DNA from: Myxococcales bacterium
GTDB taxonomy: Bacteria; Myxococcota_A; Polyangia; Polyangiales; Polyangiaceae
Direction of reading: 5' to 3'
Assembly (NCBI GenBank): GCA_025351875.1
Contig: JANXVA010000223.1
Span: forward strand, 1-36,378
DNA length: 36,378 nucleotides
The position numbers and the translations under genes were made by a program. The notes under the pieces were generated by a model. The model saw only the letters and a program-made list of their open reading frames with translations. It was not told the origin of the DNA and did no database searches. Positions within the stretch are counted from its first letter, which is position 1; every line of letters begins with the position of its first letter. Of this stretch, positions 23,426-31,911 are shown in pieces.

Positions 23426-24336
23426 AGCGTCCCCTCTGCGGCCAGCCGGCAGGGGTCAGGGGCCTCGGGAGCTTCGACTTGCAAGGTCGAGTGCTCGATC
23501 TGGAACTTGTCGTGCAACGCCGCGCCCACGTCACCGAGGAACCTCGGCTCGCACGTCTTGGTTTCCATCACGAGGTGAGCTGTGAGAGCGGTCTCCGTCG
23601 TGCTCATCGCCCAGATGTGGAGGTCGTGGACCTCCAGCACTCCGGGGAGGGCGAGGAGATACGTATTGACGGCTTCGGCGTCGATGCCCTCGGGCACCGC
23701 ATCGAGGGCGAGGTTGACCGACTGCTTGAGCAGGCTCCAGGTTCCTACGAGGATCACGACCGACACCACGAGGCTGATGAGCGGATCGATCCGCATCCAG
23801 CCCGTCCGCAAGATGATCGCCCCCGCGATGACGACCCCGAACGATACGGCGGCGTCCGACGCGAGATGGAGGAACGCTCCTTTCAGGTTCGCGTCGCCCT
23901 TTCGCCCCTTCGCGAAGAGCATCGCGGAAACGCCGTTGATGACGACGCCCACGGCGGCCACGGCCATGACCACGCCGCCCTCGACGTTCGAGGGGTGGCG
24001 GAGCCGCCCAAGAGCTTCCCAAGCGACGCCCCCGACCGCCACGAGAAGAAAGACGGCATTGCCTAGGGCGGCGAGAACGGTCGTTTTCCGTAGGCCGTAC
24101 GTTCGTCGTCGTGAAGGCTTTCGTTGAGCAAGGATCAGGGCCGCCCAGGCGAAGGCGAGACCAAGAACGTCGCTCAGGTTGTGGGCAGCGTCGGCGACGA
24201 GAGCCACCGACCCGGTTTTGATGCCGTAGACGGTCTCGATGATGATGAACACGATGTTCAGCGAGATGCCGATGGCGAACGCCCGGCCGTAGCTCTTCGG
24301 GCCATGTTGGTGGCCGTGGCCGTGGTCATGCGCCAT
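23422..24336 (-). CDS. Cation diffusion facilitator (CzcD/ZitB-like metal exporter)
   Basis: A 304-residue CDF protein. The N-terminus is His-rich (MAHDHGHGHQHG), which is usual for zinc-type members. Six helices carry the transport site: Asp49, His52 and Asp56 in DAAHNLSD (helix 2), and His157 and Asp161 in HLASD (helix 5), the two-His/two-Asp arrangement of Zn2+ exporters. The C-terminal cytosolic domain (VHDLHIWAMSTTETALTAHL) is the dimerising metal-sensing ferredoxin-like fold. It exports Zn2+ (often Co2+, Cd2+) by proton antiport. Start ATG 24336 overlaps the CzcA-type gene end by 11 bp, and the stop is coupled to the 41-residue gene. Confidence 0.94.
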   Translation of the reverse strand: MAHDHGHGHQHGPKSYGRAFAIGISLNIVFIIIETVYGIKTGSVALVADAAHNLSDVLGLAFAWAALILAQRKPSRRRTYGLRKTTVLAALGNAVFLLVAVGGVAWEALGRLRHPSNVEGGVVMAVAAVGVVINGVSAMLFAKGRKGDANLKGAFLHLASDAAVSFGVVIAGAIILRTGWMRIDPLISLVVSVVILVGTWSLLKQSVNLALDAVPEGIDAEAVNTYLLALPGVLEVHDLHIWAMSTTETALTAHLVMETKTCEPRFLGDVGAALHDKFQIEHSTLQVEAPEAPDPCRLAAEGTL

Positions 24337-27300
24337 GGTTCACTTCCTCCGGTGCTGACAGAGCGGCCCCTTGCTTGCTGCCGTCGGGTGAGCGCCCGAG
24401 GTAGGCGTAGAGAACGGGAAGCAACAGCATCGTCAGCACGGTGGCCGAGAGGACGCCGCCGATGACCACCGTTGCGAGAGGCCGCTGGACTTCGCTCCCC
24501 GGCGCCGTGGAGAGAGCCATCGGAATGAAGCCGAGTGCTGCGACGAGCGCCGTCATCAGCACGGGCCGGAGCCGCTGTTCGGCAGCCTGCCGAATGGCGG
24601 CTACGTGCGGCGTGCCCTTCTCTTCGAGATGCCGGCTGAAGGAGACGAGGACGAGCCCGTTCAGGACGGCAACGCCGAAGAGCGCGATGAACCCGACGCC
24701 CGCCGAGATCGAGAACGGGATGTCTCGTGCCCAGAGAGCGACGACGCCTCCGACGACCGCGAACGGCACGTTCAGGAAGATGAGCAGCGCCGTCCGCATC
24801 GACCGGAATGCGAGCCACAGCAGGAACACGATGAGTGCGAGGGCGAGCGGGACGACGACGAAGAGCCGGCTCTTCGCTTCCTGATAGTGCTCGAACTGTC
24901 CGCCCCACTCCATGCGGTAGCCCGTAGGTGCCTGCACCGCCAAGACCTTCGACTGCGCCTCCTGCACGACGGACAGAAGGTCGCGGCCCCTCACGTTGAA
25001 CTCGACGGTGAGCCGCCTTGACTGGTTCTCCCGGCTCACTTGCGCCGGCCCTTTCGAGAACGCGAAGTCGGCGACATCTCCGACGGGCACAATCTGCCCC
25101 GTCACGGACTTCATCGGGAGCGAGGACAATGGCTCCAGCTCTCCGTCGAAACCATGAAGCGTCTTCACGACGATTCCGAAGCGGCGCTCGCCTTCGAGCA
25201 CCTCTCCCACCGGATGCCCAACGGCCATCGTCTCCGTGACCTGGTTCACATCGGCGACGCTGAGGCCATAGCGCGCGAGCTTTTTGCGATCGGGTGTGAG
25301 CCGGAGGTACTGGAGCCCGGCGACTTGCTCGACGCGCACATCGACCGCGCCTGGGATCTGCCGGACGATCGCGGCAACCTCGTCCCCGAGATCCGTCAGG
25401 ACATCGAGATCGCTCCCGTAGACGAGCACGGCCACGTCCGATCGCACCCCGGCAACCAGCTCGTTCGTGCGCATTTGAATGGGCTGAGAGATGCCTCCCG
25501 CCACCTCCGGGACGAGACGTTCGAGCTTCTCCGAAATCTCCTTCGTGAGCGCCTCTTTCGTAAGCCCCGACCGCCAAAGCGCACGGTCCTTCAATCGGAT
25601 GAAAACGTCGGTCTGTTCGATTCCCATAGCGTCCGTCGCCACCTCGGGTGAGCCCGTCTTCGACACGACTTGCTCGATCTCGGGGATCGTCAACAGCACC
25701 CTCTCCATGCGCTCACTGGTCGAGACCGATTGCGAGAGGGCCACACCGGGGAGACGGCGCGCTTCGACGAGAACGTCGCCTTCGTCGAGCTGTGGAACGA
25801 ACTCCGCGCCTACGCGAGTGAAGAGAAAAACGGCTCCTGCGAGTGCGACGACTCCTGCACCCACCGTGATCCACCTCCGTCGGAGGGCTCTGTCGAGCAG
25901 CGGGACGTAGAGCGCGTGTGCCTTCCGCAGGAGCCATGTCTCGTGGCCGCCGGCCCTGGGTCGCACGAAGTAGCTGGTCAACACGGGGACGAAGGTGAGC
26001 GAGAGAACGAAAGCGCCAACCAGACAGAGAAGTACGGTGGTCGCCATGGGCCGGAACAATTTCCCCTCGATGCCGATGAGGGCGAGGATCGGCACGTAGA
26101 CGATGGCGATGATCGCCTCGCCGAAGACGCTGGCCGAGCGCACCTCCATCGTGGCTTCTTCGACGACGAGGCGACGTTCTTCGGATGTGAGGTCGCTGCC
26201 CTTCTCGCTCTGGCGCTCGGAGAGGCGACGAACGGCGTTTTCGACGATGATGACGGCACCGTCCACGATGAGCCCGAAGTCGATGGCGCCGAGGCTCATG
26301 AGGTTCCCCGAGAGGCCCAGCAGGTTCATGGCGATGAGGGCAAAGAGGAGCGACAGCGGGATCGTCAGCGCGACGACCACGCCTGCCCGCAGGTCCCCCA
26401 GCAGAACGAGCAGGACCGCCATCACGAGGAGCGCACCTTCCAAGAGATTCGTCGCGAGCGTGCGCGTGGTCCGGTTGACGAGGATCGAGCGGTCGTAGAA
26501 CGGCTCGATGCGCGTTCCTTCCGGTAACGATGACTGCAACGCGGCGAGCTTCACTTTGACGGCTTCCGTAACCGTCCGAGAGTTCTCCCCCATCAACATG
26601 AGTGCGAGCCCGACGGCGACTTCGCCCTTCCCGTCCTTCGTGGCCGCCCCTCGCCGAAGCCTCGGCCCGAACTGAACCTCTCCCACGGTTGCGATGGTGA
26701 TGGGTATGCCTTGGGGTGTGGCGCCGATCACCACGTTTTTCAAGTCATCGAGGCTCCGGACGAGGCCGTTGGTGCCTATGACAAAGTGCTCTCGGTTGTG
26801 CTCGATGTAGCCACCGCCCGCATTCGCGTTCGATTTCTCGATCGCCTGGACGACCTCCGCGATGGAGATCCCCGACGCCTGTAGACGCTTCGGATCGAGG
26901 ACAACCTGGTACTGCCTATCCTCGCCACCGACGCTATTGACCTCGACGACACCGGGCACCGTGCGGAGCGCCGGAGCGATCTGCCAGTCGAGGATCTCCT
27001 CGACCTGCATCAGCGTCATCCGATCGTTGCGGACAACGAACTGGTAGACCTCGCCGAGCCCGGTAGAGATCGGTCCCATCTCCGGCTTGCCGTACTGCGC
27101 CGGCACCTTGTCCTGGGCCTCCCGCATCCGTTCGTTGACGAGCTGGCGGGCAAAGTAGATGTCGGTGTCGTCTCGGAAGACGACTGTGACGACGGAGAGG
27201 CCGTACTTCGAGATCGAGCGGATCTGCGTGGCCTTCGGGATCCCCGCCATCGCCCGCTCCACGGGAACCGACACGTACTGTTCGATCTCCACTGGGGAGA

Positions 27301-27472
27301 GTGCGGGTGCCGCCGTGATGACCTGGACCTGGATGTTGGTGATGTCCGGTACGGCGTCGATCGGTAGCGACAGAGCGGACCGAATACCGATGAAGACAAA
27401 CAGCGTGACGGCGACGAGCACCACCGGCCGGTTTCGCAAGGACCAGCGGACAATCCAGGCTAGGAGTGCCAT
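24326..27472 (-). CDS. CzcA/CnrA-type heavy-metal RND permease
   Basis: A 1048-residue HME-type RND transporter beginning WIVRWSLRNRPVVLVAVTLF with LPIDAVPDITNIQVQV. The TM4 signature GAIDFGLIVDGAVIIVENAV carries the D...D...E acidic triad typical of the CzcA/CnrA/NccA group (Zn, Co, Ni, Cd), not the CusA (Cu, Ag) methionine type. The TM10 region reads FIALFGVAVLNGLVLVSF. It exports divalent metal from periplasm or cytosol across both membranes with the adaptor (27474) and channel (28667). Adjacent RcnR-like regulation suggests nickel and cobalt. The start is 1 bp after the adaptor stop. Confidence 0.94.
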   Translation of the reverse strand: MALLAWIVRWSLRNRPVVLVAVTLFVFIGIRSALSLPIDAVPDITNIQVQVITAAPALSPVEIEQYVSVPVERAMAGIPKATQIRSISKYGLSVVTVVFRDDTDIYFARQLVNERMREAQDKVPAQYGKPEMGPISTGLGEVYQFVVRNDRMTLMQVEEILDWQIAPALRTVPGVVEVNSVGGEDRQYQVVLDPKRLQASGISIAEVVQAIEKSNANAGGGYIEHNREHFVIGTNGLVRSLDDLKNVVIGATPQGIPITIATVGEVQFGPRLRRGAATKDGKGEVAVGLALMLMGENSRTVTEAVKVKLAALQSSLPEGTRIEPFYDRSILVNRTTRTLATNLLEGALLVMAVLLVLLGDLRAGVVVALTIPLSLLFALIAMNLLGLSGNLMSLGAIDFGLIVDGAVIIVENAVRRLSERQSEKGSDLTSEERRLVVEEATMEVRSASVFGEAIIAIVYVPILALIGIEGKLFRPMATTVLLCLVGAFVLSLTFVPVLTSYFVRPRAGGHETWLLRKAHALYVPLLDRALRRRWITVGAGVVALAGAVFLFTRVGAEFVPQLDEGDVLVEARRLPGVALSQSVSTSERMERVLLTIPEIEQVVSKTGSPEVATDAMGIEQTDVFIRLKDRALWRSGLTKEALTKEISEKLERLVPEVAGGISQPIQMRTNELVAGVRSDVAVLVYGSDLDVLTDLGDEVAAIVRQIPGAVDVRVEQVAGLQYLRLTPDRKKLARYGLSVADVNQVTETMAVGHPVGEVLEGERRFGIVVKTLHGFDGELEPLSSLPMKSVTGQIVPVGDVADFAFSKGPAQVSRENQSRRLTVEFNVRGRDLLSVVQEAQSKVLAVQAPTGYRMEWGGQFEHYQEAKSRLFVVVPLALALIVFLLWLAFRSMRTALLIFLNVPFAVVGGVVALWARDIPFSISAGVGFIALFGVAVLNGLVLVSFSRHLEEKGTPHVAAIRQAAEQRLRPVLMTALVAALGFIPMALSTAPGSEVQRPLATVVIGGVLSATVLTMLLLPVLYAYLGRSPDGSKQGAALSAPEEVNHGA

Positions 27473-27473
27473 C

Positions 27474-28670
27474 TCACTCCTCCTCGCTGAACGTGCTCTT
27501 CAAGATGGCGCTCTTCACCGTGAAGGCACCTTCCACGACGACCTGCTCGCCCTCGCGAAGGCCACTCAGAACCTCGACCTTGCCGAGCGCCCCTTCACCG
27601 AGCGTGACCTCGTGAAGGTCAAAGTCACCGTCGGGCTGCCGTACGAACACGACGGGCTTGTGACCGATCTCGGCGACCGCAGTACGAGGAACCACGAGAG
27701 TCGGCGCCTTCTTCACGTCCTCATTGATCCCCACGCGAGCGACGCCGAAGAGGCCGAGGCGGAGGAGGTCTCCTCGGTTCGTCAGCCGGATTCTTGCAAC
27801 CACCGTTCGCGCCGCAGGATCGATTTGCTTCCCGAGGTACTCGACGGATCCGTTGAATCTCTCCTTTGGGTAGGCGTTCAACTGGACCTCCGCGGGTGCC
27901 CCGACGCGCACCTGACCGAGGTTCTTCTCGAACACCCGACCGAGGAACCAGACCTCGCCCAGGTCCGCGATGGTGGCGAGGGTCTGTTCGGCCGTGACCG
28001 GCTGGCCGACGATGGCGTCACGGGAGACGACGACGCCGTTGACGGGGGCGCGGAGGGCGAGCTGGGAACCCGCGTTCCCCTTCGTGCTCGTTCCGAGAGC
28101 GGTGAGCTGTTCCTCGGCGGCCTTGGCTTCCGCTTCCAGAGCGTCCGCCTCCGCCTTGGCGGCCAACACTTCCTGATTGGCGGCGAGCCTTTTCTCGGCG
28201 AGGCCTTGCAGTCGGTCGGCGTTGGTTCGAGCTGCCGCGGCCTTCGCGGTCGTGGCGGCAAACGCTGCCTTCGCCTTGCCCAGCTCGGGGACCTTGATGA
28301 CGAGCAGTGCGTCGCCCTTCTTGACGGTCTGTCCCTCCTTGAACGTCACAGACTCGATGCGGCCCGGCACGAGCGCAGAAATTCTGGCCGTCTTATCGGG
28401 ATCGGAGGAGACCTCGCCGGGGAGATCGATCGTCGCGGCGAGAACCTCCCGTACGACCGGAGCTGTCTTGATCTTCGCGTCAACGACGACGGCGGGGTCG
28501 AGTCGTACCCGTGTGGGGAGCGCCTTGTGCTCGGTCTCGTCTGTATGTGCAGATGACGATGCTGCCGGTTTGGGAGCCTCGTGCGTCTCCTTGACCTCGG
28601 GCACCTTGTTTCGAGAACAGCCAAGGGCCAGCCCGGTAACGAGGACGTACATGTTCAAGGTCGTCCTCAC
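27474..28670 (-). CDS. CzcB/CnrB-type periplasmic adaptor
   Basis: The product is 398 residues. GTG 28670 overlaps the TolC-type stop (GTGA) and is preceded by GGGAGGG; it gives VRTTLNMYVLVTGLALGCSR, a lipoprotein signal with lipobox ALGC. A short His-containing stretch follows (KETHEAPK, HTDETEHKA). The lipoyl half is PGRIESVTFKEGQTVKKGD, and a long Ala/Glu-rich coiled-coil hairpin spans about 135-215. The second lipoyl half is LRAPVNGVVVSRDAIVGQPV; barrel and membrane-proximal domains follow. It joins the CzcA-type permease to the outer-membrane channel. Typical length for CzcB. Confidence 0.92.
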   Translation of the reverse strand: MRTTLNMYVLVTGLALGCSRNKVPEVKETHEAPKPAASSSAHTDETEHKALPTRVRLDPAVVVDAKIKTAPVVREVLAATIDLPGEVSSDPDKTARISALVPGRIESVTFKEGQTVKKGDALLVIKVPELGKAKAAFAATTAKAAAARTNADRLQGLAEKRLAANQEVLAAKAEADALEAEAKAAEEQLTALGTSTKGNAGSQLALRAPVNGVVVSRDAIVGQPVTAEQTLATIADLGEVWFLGRVFEKNLGQVRVGAPAEVQLNAYPKERFNGSVEYLGKQIDPAARTVVARIRLTNRGDLLRLGLFGVARVGINEDVKKAPTLVVPRTAVAEIGHKPVVFVRQPDGDFDLHEVTLGEGALGKVEVLSGLREGEQVVVEGAFTVKSAILKSTFSEEE

Positions 28671-29968
28671 GGAGCCCTCCCTTCCAACGGCAGCCCAAGG
28701 GCGCGTGCGAGGTCCACGGACGCGAGACACCAGGCCCTTCGAGCTTCCACGTTCGCGCGGAGAAGCTCGACGAGAGCTTGCTGGGTCACCACCGCGTCAC
28801 GTATCGCGAGGCGCCCGGACTCGATCTCCTGCCCGAGCGAGAGCAGGCTGGTCTCGGCGCGGGTCACCCGCTCGTGCGAGAACGCCTCGACCTCCTTCGC
28901 TCGCGATTGAAACGCCTGAGCCGTCGTCGTGATCTCCAGGCGGAGCTCGCGTTGAAACCGCTCCTTGTCGGTCGCCACGCGGCGCGCGAGCGCCTCCGCT
29001 TCGGCGATCTCTCCGACATAGGTGCGGCCAACGTTGCCAGGGAGCGGGATCGGATATGCCACCCCGGCGCCAAGCACACGCTCGTTGAAGCCGTCGTTCT
29101 GAACGAAAAGGGAGATCGTCGGGTTGGGGATTCGCGTGCGTCGGAAGGCGTCAGCACGAAGCTCCAACGCTCTCCGCTCAGCTTCCAGGACGAGGACTTC
29201 GGGGCGTTCCGCGACGGCCCTGCCACCGTAGCTGGCGAGCGCCTCGTCCACGCCCCCGACGGGGATCAGCTCGCCTTCAAACGCCAACGGCCCGTTCGCC
29301 GGGTCGAGGCCCAACATCGAGACGATCGCCGCCTGGCCCACGGCGGTGCGGCGGTCCGCAGCGAGCTTTAGCTGGAAGACCCGCAGCGCGGTCGCGTCCG
29401 CCACGTCCGCATCGACGGGCGCGATCAGCCCCTTGTCGGCTCTCGCATGGGCCACGACAGACACGGCCTGCGTGGCCGCACCGAGGCGTTCGGCGAGTCG
29501 GAGCTCGTCACGTGCGGCGACCGCCTCGAAGAAGGCCACCCACGCGAGGGCGGCGACCTCTCGACGCGAGAGGAGGACCCTCTTCGATTGTGCCTCGACA
29601 GCAGCTTGAGCGGACTTTCGCCGGACACCACGTTGGCCCGCGATCTCGATCTCCTGCGCAAGCGTGGCATACCAATTGTTGCTGTCCGCGGATGAGGAGG
29701 ATGAGGAGGTCGTCCTCCTTCCGGCCGACAGCGCAAGGACCGGGTTCGATGGCAGCAACGGGCTGACCGCCACCGTGCGAGCTTCGGACGCCTCCAGCTC
29801 CTGTCGTTCGCCTCGGACCACCAGACTGGCGGCCAGGGCGCAGCGGACGACGTTGAGCCGCGTGACCCGTGCGGCGCAGGGGTCGGCCTCCTCCCCCGAT
29901 GCCGTCCTGACAAACGCCAGCACTGCCGCTGCCACGCAGGCAACGGCCACAAGTTTCCTTGAAGCCAT
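28667..29968 (-). CDS. CzcC/CnrC-type outer-membrane channel (TolC family)
   Basis: The product is 433 residues. ATG 29968 is chosen because GAGGAGC lies before it and a clean signal peptide starts there (MASRKLVAVACVAAAVLAFV to ASGEE); earlier starts add a random-looking Arg-rich stretch. The mature protein has the repeated OEP helices: LAQEIEIAGQRGVRRKSAQ and the Ala-rich ERLGAATQAVSVVAHARAD in the first repeat, and FQRELRLEITTTAQAFQSR in the second. This CzcC subclass contains EIEIAGQR. It forms the outer-membrane outlet of the pump. Gene order CzcC-CzcB-CzcA matches known operons; the stop is coupled to the adaptor's GTG. Confidence 0.9.
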   Translation of the reverse strand: MASRKLVAVACVAAAVLAFVRTASGEEADPCAARVTRLNVVRCALAASLVVRGERQELEASEARTVAVSPLLPSNPVLALSAGRRTTSSSSSSADSNNWYATLAQEIEIAGQRGVRRKSAQAAVEAQSKRVLLSRREVAALAWVAFFEAVAARDELRLAERLGAATQAVSVVAHARADKGLIAPVDADVADATALRVFQLKLAADRRTAVGQAAIVSMLGLDPANGPLAFEGELIPVGGVDEALASYGGRAVAERPEVLVLEAERRALELRADAFRRTRIPNPTISLFVQNDGFNERVLGAGVAYPIPLPGNVGRTYVGEIAEAEALARRVATDKERFQRELRLEITTTAQAFQSRAKEVEAFSHERVTRAETSLLSLGQEIESGRLAIRDAVVTQQALVELLRANVEARRAWCLASVDLARALGLPLEGRAP

Positions 29969-30117
29969 GTCTTTGCTCCTCGTGCGACCTGCGCGGTCGC
30001 TCCGACCTGCACAGGACAACCAACCAACAGGACGCGCACGGCGAACGGACACGTCACTCCGCCACGAATGACGGAGCCGCCCGACCACCACGGCGCCCGA
30101 CCAAGCAGGGGGTCGGA

Positions 30118-30516
30118 CTACGCCTTCGGCGGTCGAAACACCGAGGGCAGCTCGGGGCCGGCCGGCGCGTCCGCGCTCGGCATCCACTCAGCGACGTGAC
30201 CCTGACTCGTAGGGACCCACGTCATGGGCAGCGAGACCGTGGCCGGCAGCGAGGCCCCGCTCAAGTGGACGTGGTGGCAGGTTGGGCAGCCCGGAGGACA
30301 CTGGTGATTCGGGTCGTTCTCGGCCTCGTCCACCACGTGATGTCCCAACGTGACGTACTCGATGAGATCGCCTGCAAGATGGGCAGCGCCCGAGACCTGG
30401 AACGCTGCGACCACGGACAACACTTGGAGGACGACGACCAGAAGCGCGGCCGTTCTGGCGCGCTGTCGTCGTCGCCGCTGGGGTTCAGCGACCCATGTGG
30501 AGGTTCGTCGTGTCAT
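30118..30516 (-). CDS. Membrane-anchored His/Cys-rich protein, first gene of the metal array
   Basis: The product is 132 residues from ATG 30516. A basic N-terminus (QRRRRQRAR) and one membrane helix at about 22-42 (TAALLVVVLQVLSVVAAFQV) anchor it. The exported part has a dense set of metal ligands at about 58-84: GHHVVDEAENDPNHQCPPGC followed by PTCHHVHLSG, i.e. three Cys and six His. The rest is Pro/Ser rich. I know no named family; position and ligands suggest a periplasmic metal-binding accessory (chaperone or sensor) for the Czc-type pump. It is divergent from the RcnR-like repressor, with the operator between them. 149 bp without recognisable features separate it from the channel gene. 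Confidence 0.7.
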   Translation of the reverse strand: MTRRTSTWVAEPQRRRRQRARTAALLVVVLQVLSVVAAFQVSGAAHLAGDLIEYVTLGHHVVDEAENDPNHQCPPGCPTCHHVHLSGASLPATVSLPMTWVPTSQGHVAEWMPSADAPAGPELPSVFRPPKA

Positions 30517-30543
30517 CGCGATCCGCGCCGCCGCCTCAACGGC

Positions 30544-30570
30544 TTGCTAGATACCCTACCGGAGTATAAT
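30544..30570 (+). promoter_or_regulatory. Promoter of the RcnR-like gene
   Basis: TTGCTA (30544-30549) and a perfect TATAAT (30565-30570) are separated by 15 bp, shorter than optimal; an alternative -10 AATAAT at 30568 gives 18 bp. It stands out as AT-rich in GC-rich DNA, 20 bp before the ATG. Confidence 0.5.
30551..30567. promoter_or_regulatory. Imperfect dyad operator of the RcnR-like repressor
   Basis: ATACCCTACCGGAGTAT is an imperfect dyad (ATAC-C-C ... G-GTAT) of the TAC-C/G-tract-GTA kind bound by CsoR/RcnR proteins. It covers the spacer and first bases of the -10 of the repressor's own promoter and lies 35-51 bp from the start of the divergent metal array, so metal release could induce both directions. 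The protein match is inferred. Confidence 0.5.
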
Positions 30571-30590
30571 AATCGCTGCAAGGCGCCTCG

Positions 30591-30866
30591 ATGCACACCG
30601 TTCGAGAGAGGAAGAAGCTCATTGGTCGGGTCCGCAGGATCCGAGGGCAGGTGGAAGCCATCGAGAAGGCTCTGGCGGCGGACAAGGGCTGCTTCGAGGT
30701 GTTGCAGACCGCTGCCGCGGCTCGTGGAGCCCTCAGCGGGCTCGTCGCGGAGATCCTCGAAGACCACGTTCGCTTCCACGTGCTCGACCCCGACGCGAAG
30801 CCGACCTCCAAACAGGCTCTCGCCGCCGAAGAGCTGATCGACGTGGTTCGCGCCTACGTGAAGTGA
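30591..30866 (+). CDS. RcnR-type nickel/cobalt-responsive repressor (CsoR/RcnR family)
   Basis: The product is 91 residues, the standard length for this all-helical, tetrameric repressor. It begins MHTVRERKKLIGRVRRIRGQ, close to the RcnR start HTIRDKQKL. Metal-binding positions are His2, Cys34 (DKGCFEV), His59 (LEDHV) and His63 (RFHV), matching E. coli RcnR His3, Cys35, His60 and His64. CsoR (Cu) instead has C-H-C. This fingerprint indicates Ni2+ and/or Co2+ sensing; metal binding should release DNA. Divergent from the roughly 10-kb metal array, with the dyad operator in the shared 74-bp gap. Confident for family, good for metal. Confidence 0.9.
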   Translation: MHTVRERKKLIGRVRRIRGQVEAIEKALAADKGCFEVLQTAAAARGALSGLVAEILEDHVRFHVLDPDAKPTSKQALAAEELIDVVRAYVK

Positions 30867-30874
30867 GGAGATCG

Positions 30875-30997
30875 ATGCAGCCCGCCGAAGGTTTGGACAA
30901 GGCCACCGCGAGAGGTGAACTCTCCGGCCGAGGATCCCGTCGCTTGAGTGAAGCGCGTCCTCGGATCGGAGCGGATGGCCAGCGCTCACACACCTAA
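30875..30997 (+). CDS. Possible 40-residue protein after the repressor
   Basis: ATG 30875 is preceded by GTGAGGAG, part of which is the repressor's stop, and opens a 40-codon frame (MQPAEGLDKATARGELSGRG to the TAA at 30995). It is basic and Gly/Arg rich with no recognisable motif. The ribosome site and 8-bp gap suggest translation with the repressor, but the sequence may be the truncated start of a lost gene. Low confidence. Confidence 0.3.
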   Translation: MQPAEGLDKATARGELSGRGSRRLSEARPRIGADGQRSHT

Positions 30998-31432
30998 ATG
31001 ATGGCGAGCTCTTGCAAGGCTGTGGTTCCTGGCTACGCTCAGTGCTGCGGCGATGCGCGATCGAACGGATCCTATCTGGAACGGAGAGCTCGCGAGCGAG
31101 CGGCTTCAGCGCAGCCTCGACCGGCTCGGCGTTGCGCGAGGCGTGGGAATCGACCTCTGTCTCGACTCCGGCGCGGTTGCAGCGATGATCGCGCAATCCG
31201 TACTCTCTGCCGGTGCCCGGACGCGCGGCGCCAGCACACGCGCACGGAAGCAGCGGGCGCGTTCCTCACGGCGTTCTGCGCGCCGAGCGAAGCGCAGCGG
31301 CGGCTCGCGAAGCGGCGACCCCGCCCCAGAACCACCAACCCGGCGCTGGGTCGCTCATCATCGAGATCGAGCGCGACGCGGTGGGCCTGGAAGCGGCGCG
31401 CTTGCGGCCCTCGTCCAGCTCCGGGGACCGTC
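30998..31432 (+). other. Gene-poor stretch, possibly a decayed reading frame
   Basis: No frame here is convincing. A frame from 31053 (MRDRTDPIWNGELASERLQR) runs to a TGA at 31434-31436 that overlaps the HTH gene's GTG, but its second half is random-looking Arg/Ser sequence. Coding-like pieces occur in two other frames (EAAGAFLTAFCAPSEAQRRL; SLIIEIERDAVGLEAARLRP), as expected for a gene broken by indels. No RNA or promoter was recognised. Confidence 0.35.
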
Positions 31433-31822
31433 GTGAGCCACTCGCGACTCCTCCTCAAGCTTGCGCTCGGCGCGTGCGAGCGAGGTGACGCCGAGGGCGC
31501 GGCGGAAGTTCTCCGTGCAGTCCTCGCCGTGGATACGCCCGGACTGGCAGCAGCGTCCACGTCGCCGCGGGCGGTCAGCGTGACGGAGCTCGCCCCGATC
31601 GTCGGCTACAGCGCGCGCCACCTTCGCGGGCTCATCGAGCGCGGCGCTATCCCGGCCGACGCTGTCCTCGGCTGCGGTCGGGGGAGGCGAGTCTTCGTCG
31701 AGGCCGCGATCGACGCTTTGCGCCTCTCGGCGTCGTCCGAACGGCCGGCGCTCGATCCCATCGAGCGAGAGGGCGCCGAGCGCGCCGCCCATGCTCGCAA
31801 GCGTCGAGCACGCCAATGCTGA
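31433..31822 (+). CDS. Excisionase-like helix-turn-helix protein
   Basis: The product is 129 residues from GTG 31433; the frame is open further upstream but the sequence there is not protein-like. Residues about 45-95 form a MerR/excisionase-like winged HTH: VSVTELAPIVGYSARHLRGL followed by IERGAIPADAVLGCGRGRRV and FVEAAIDALR. This is the pattern of small DNA-binding proteins that steer tyrosine integrases. The N-terminus is helical (RLLLKLALGACERGDAEGAA); the C-terminus is charged. It lies 89 bp before the integrase on the same strand, the usual place for a recombination directionality factor. Role inferred from fold and position. Confidence 0.65.
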   Translation: MSHSRLLLKLALGACERGDAEGAAEVLRAVLAVDTPGLAAASTSPRAVSVTELAPIVGYSARHLRGLIERGAIPADAVLGCGRGRRVFVEAAIDALRLSASSERPALDPIEREGAERAAHARKRRARQC

Positions 31823-31911
31823 GCCGGCCGCACATGCGCGCGGTCACGATTGATCGCCGTCGCCGCGCGGCTAGGAACGGGAATGACCGGCCTTCACGGC
31901 AGGAGATAACC

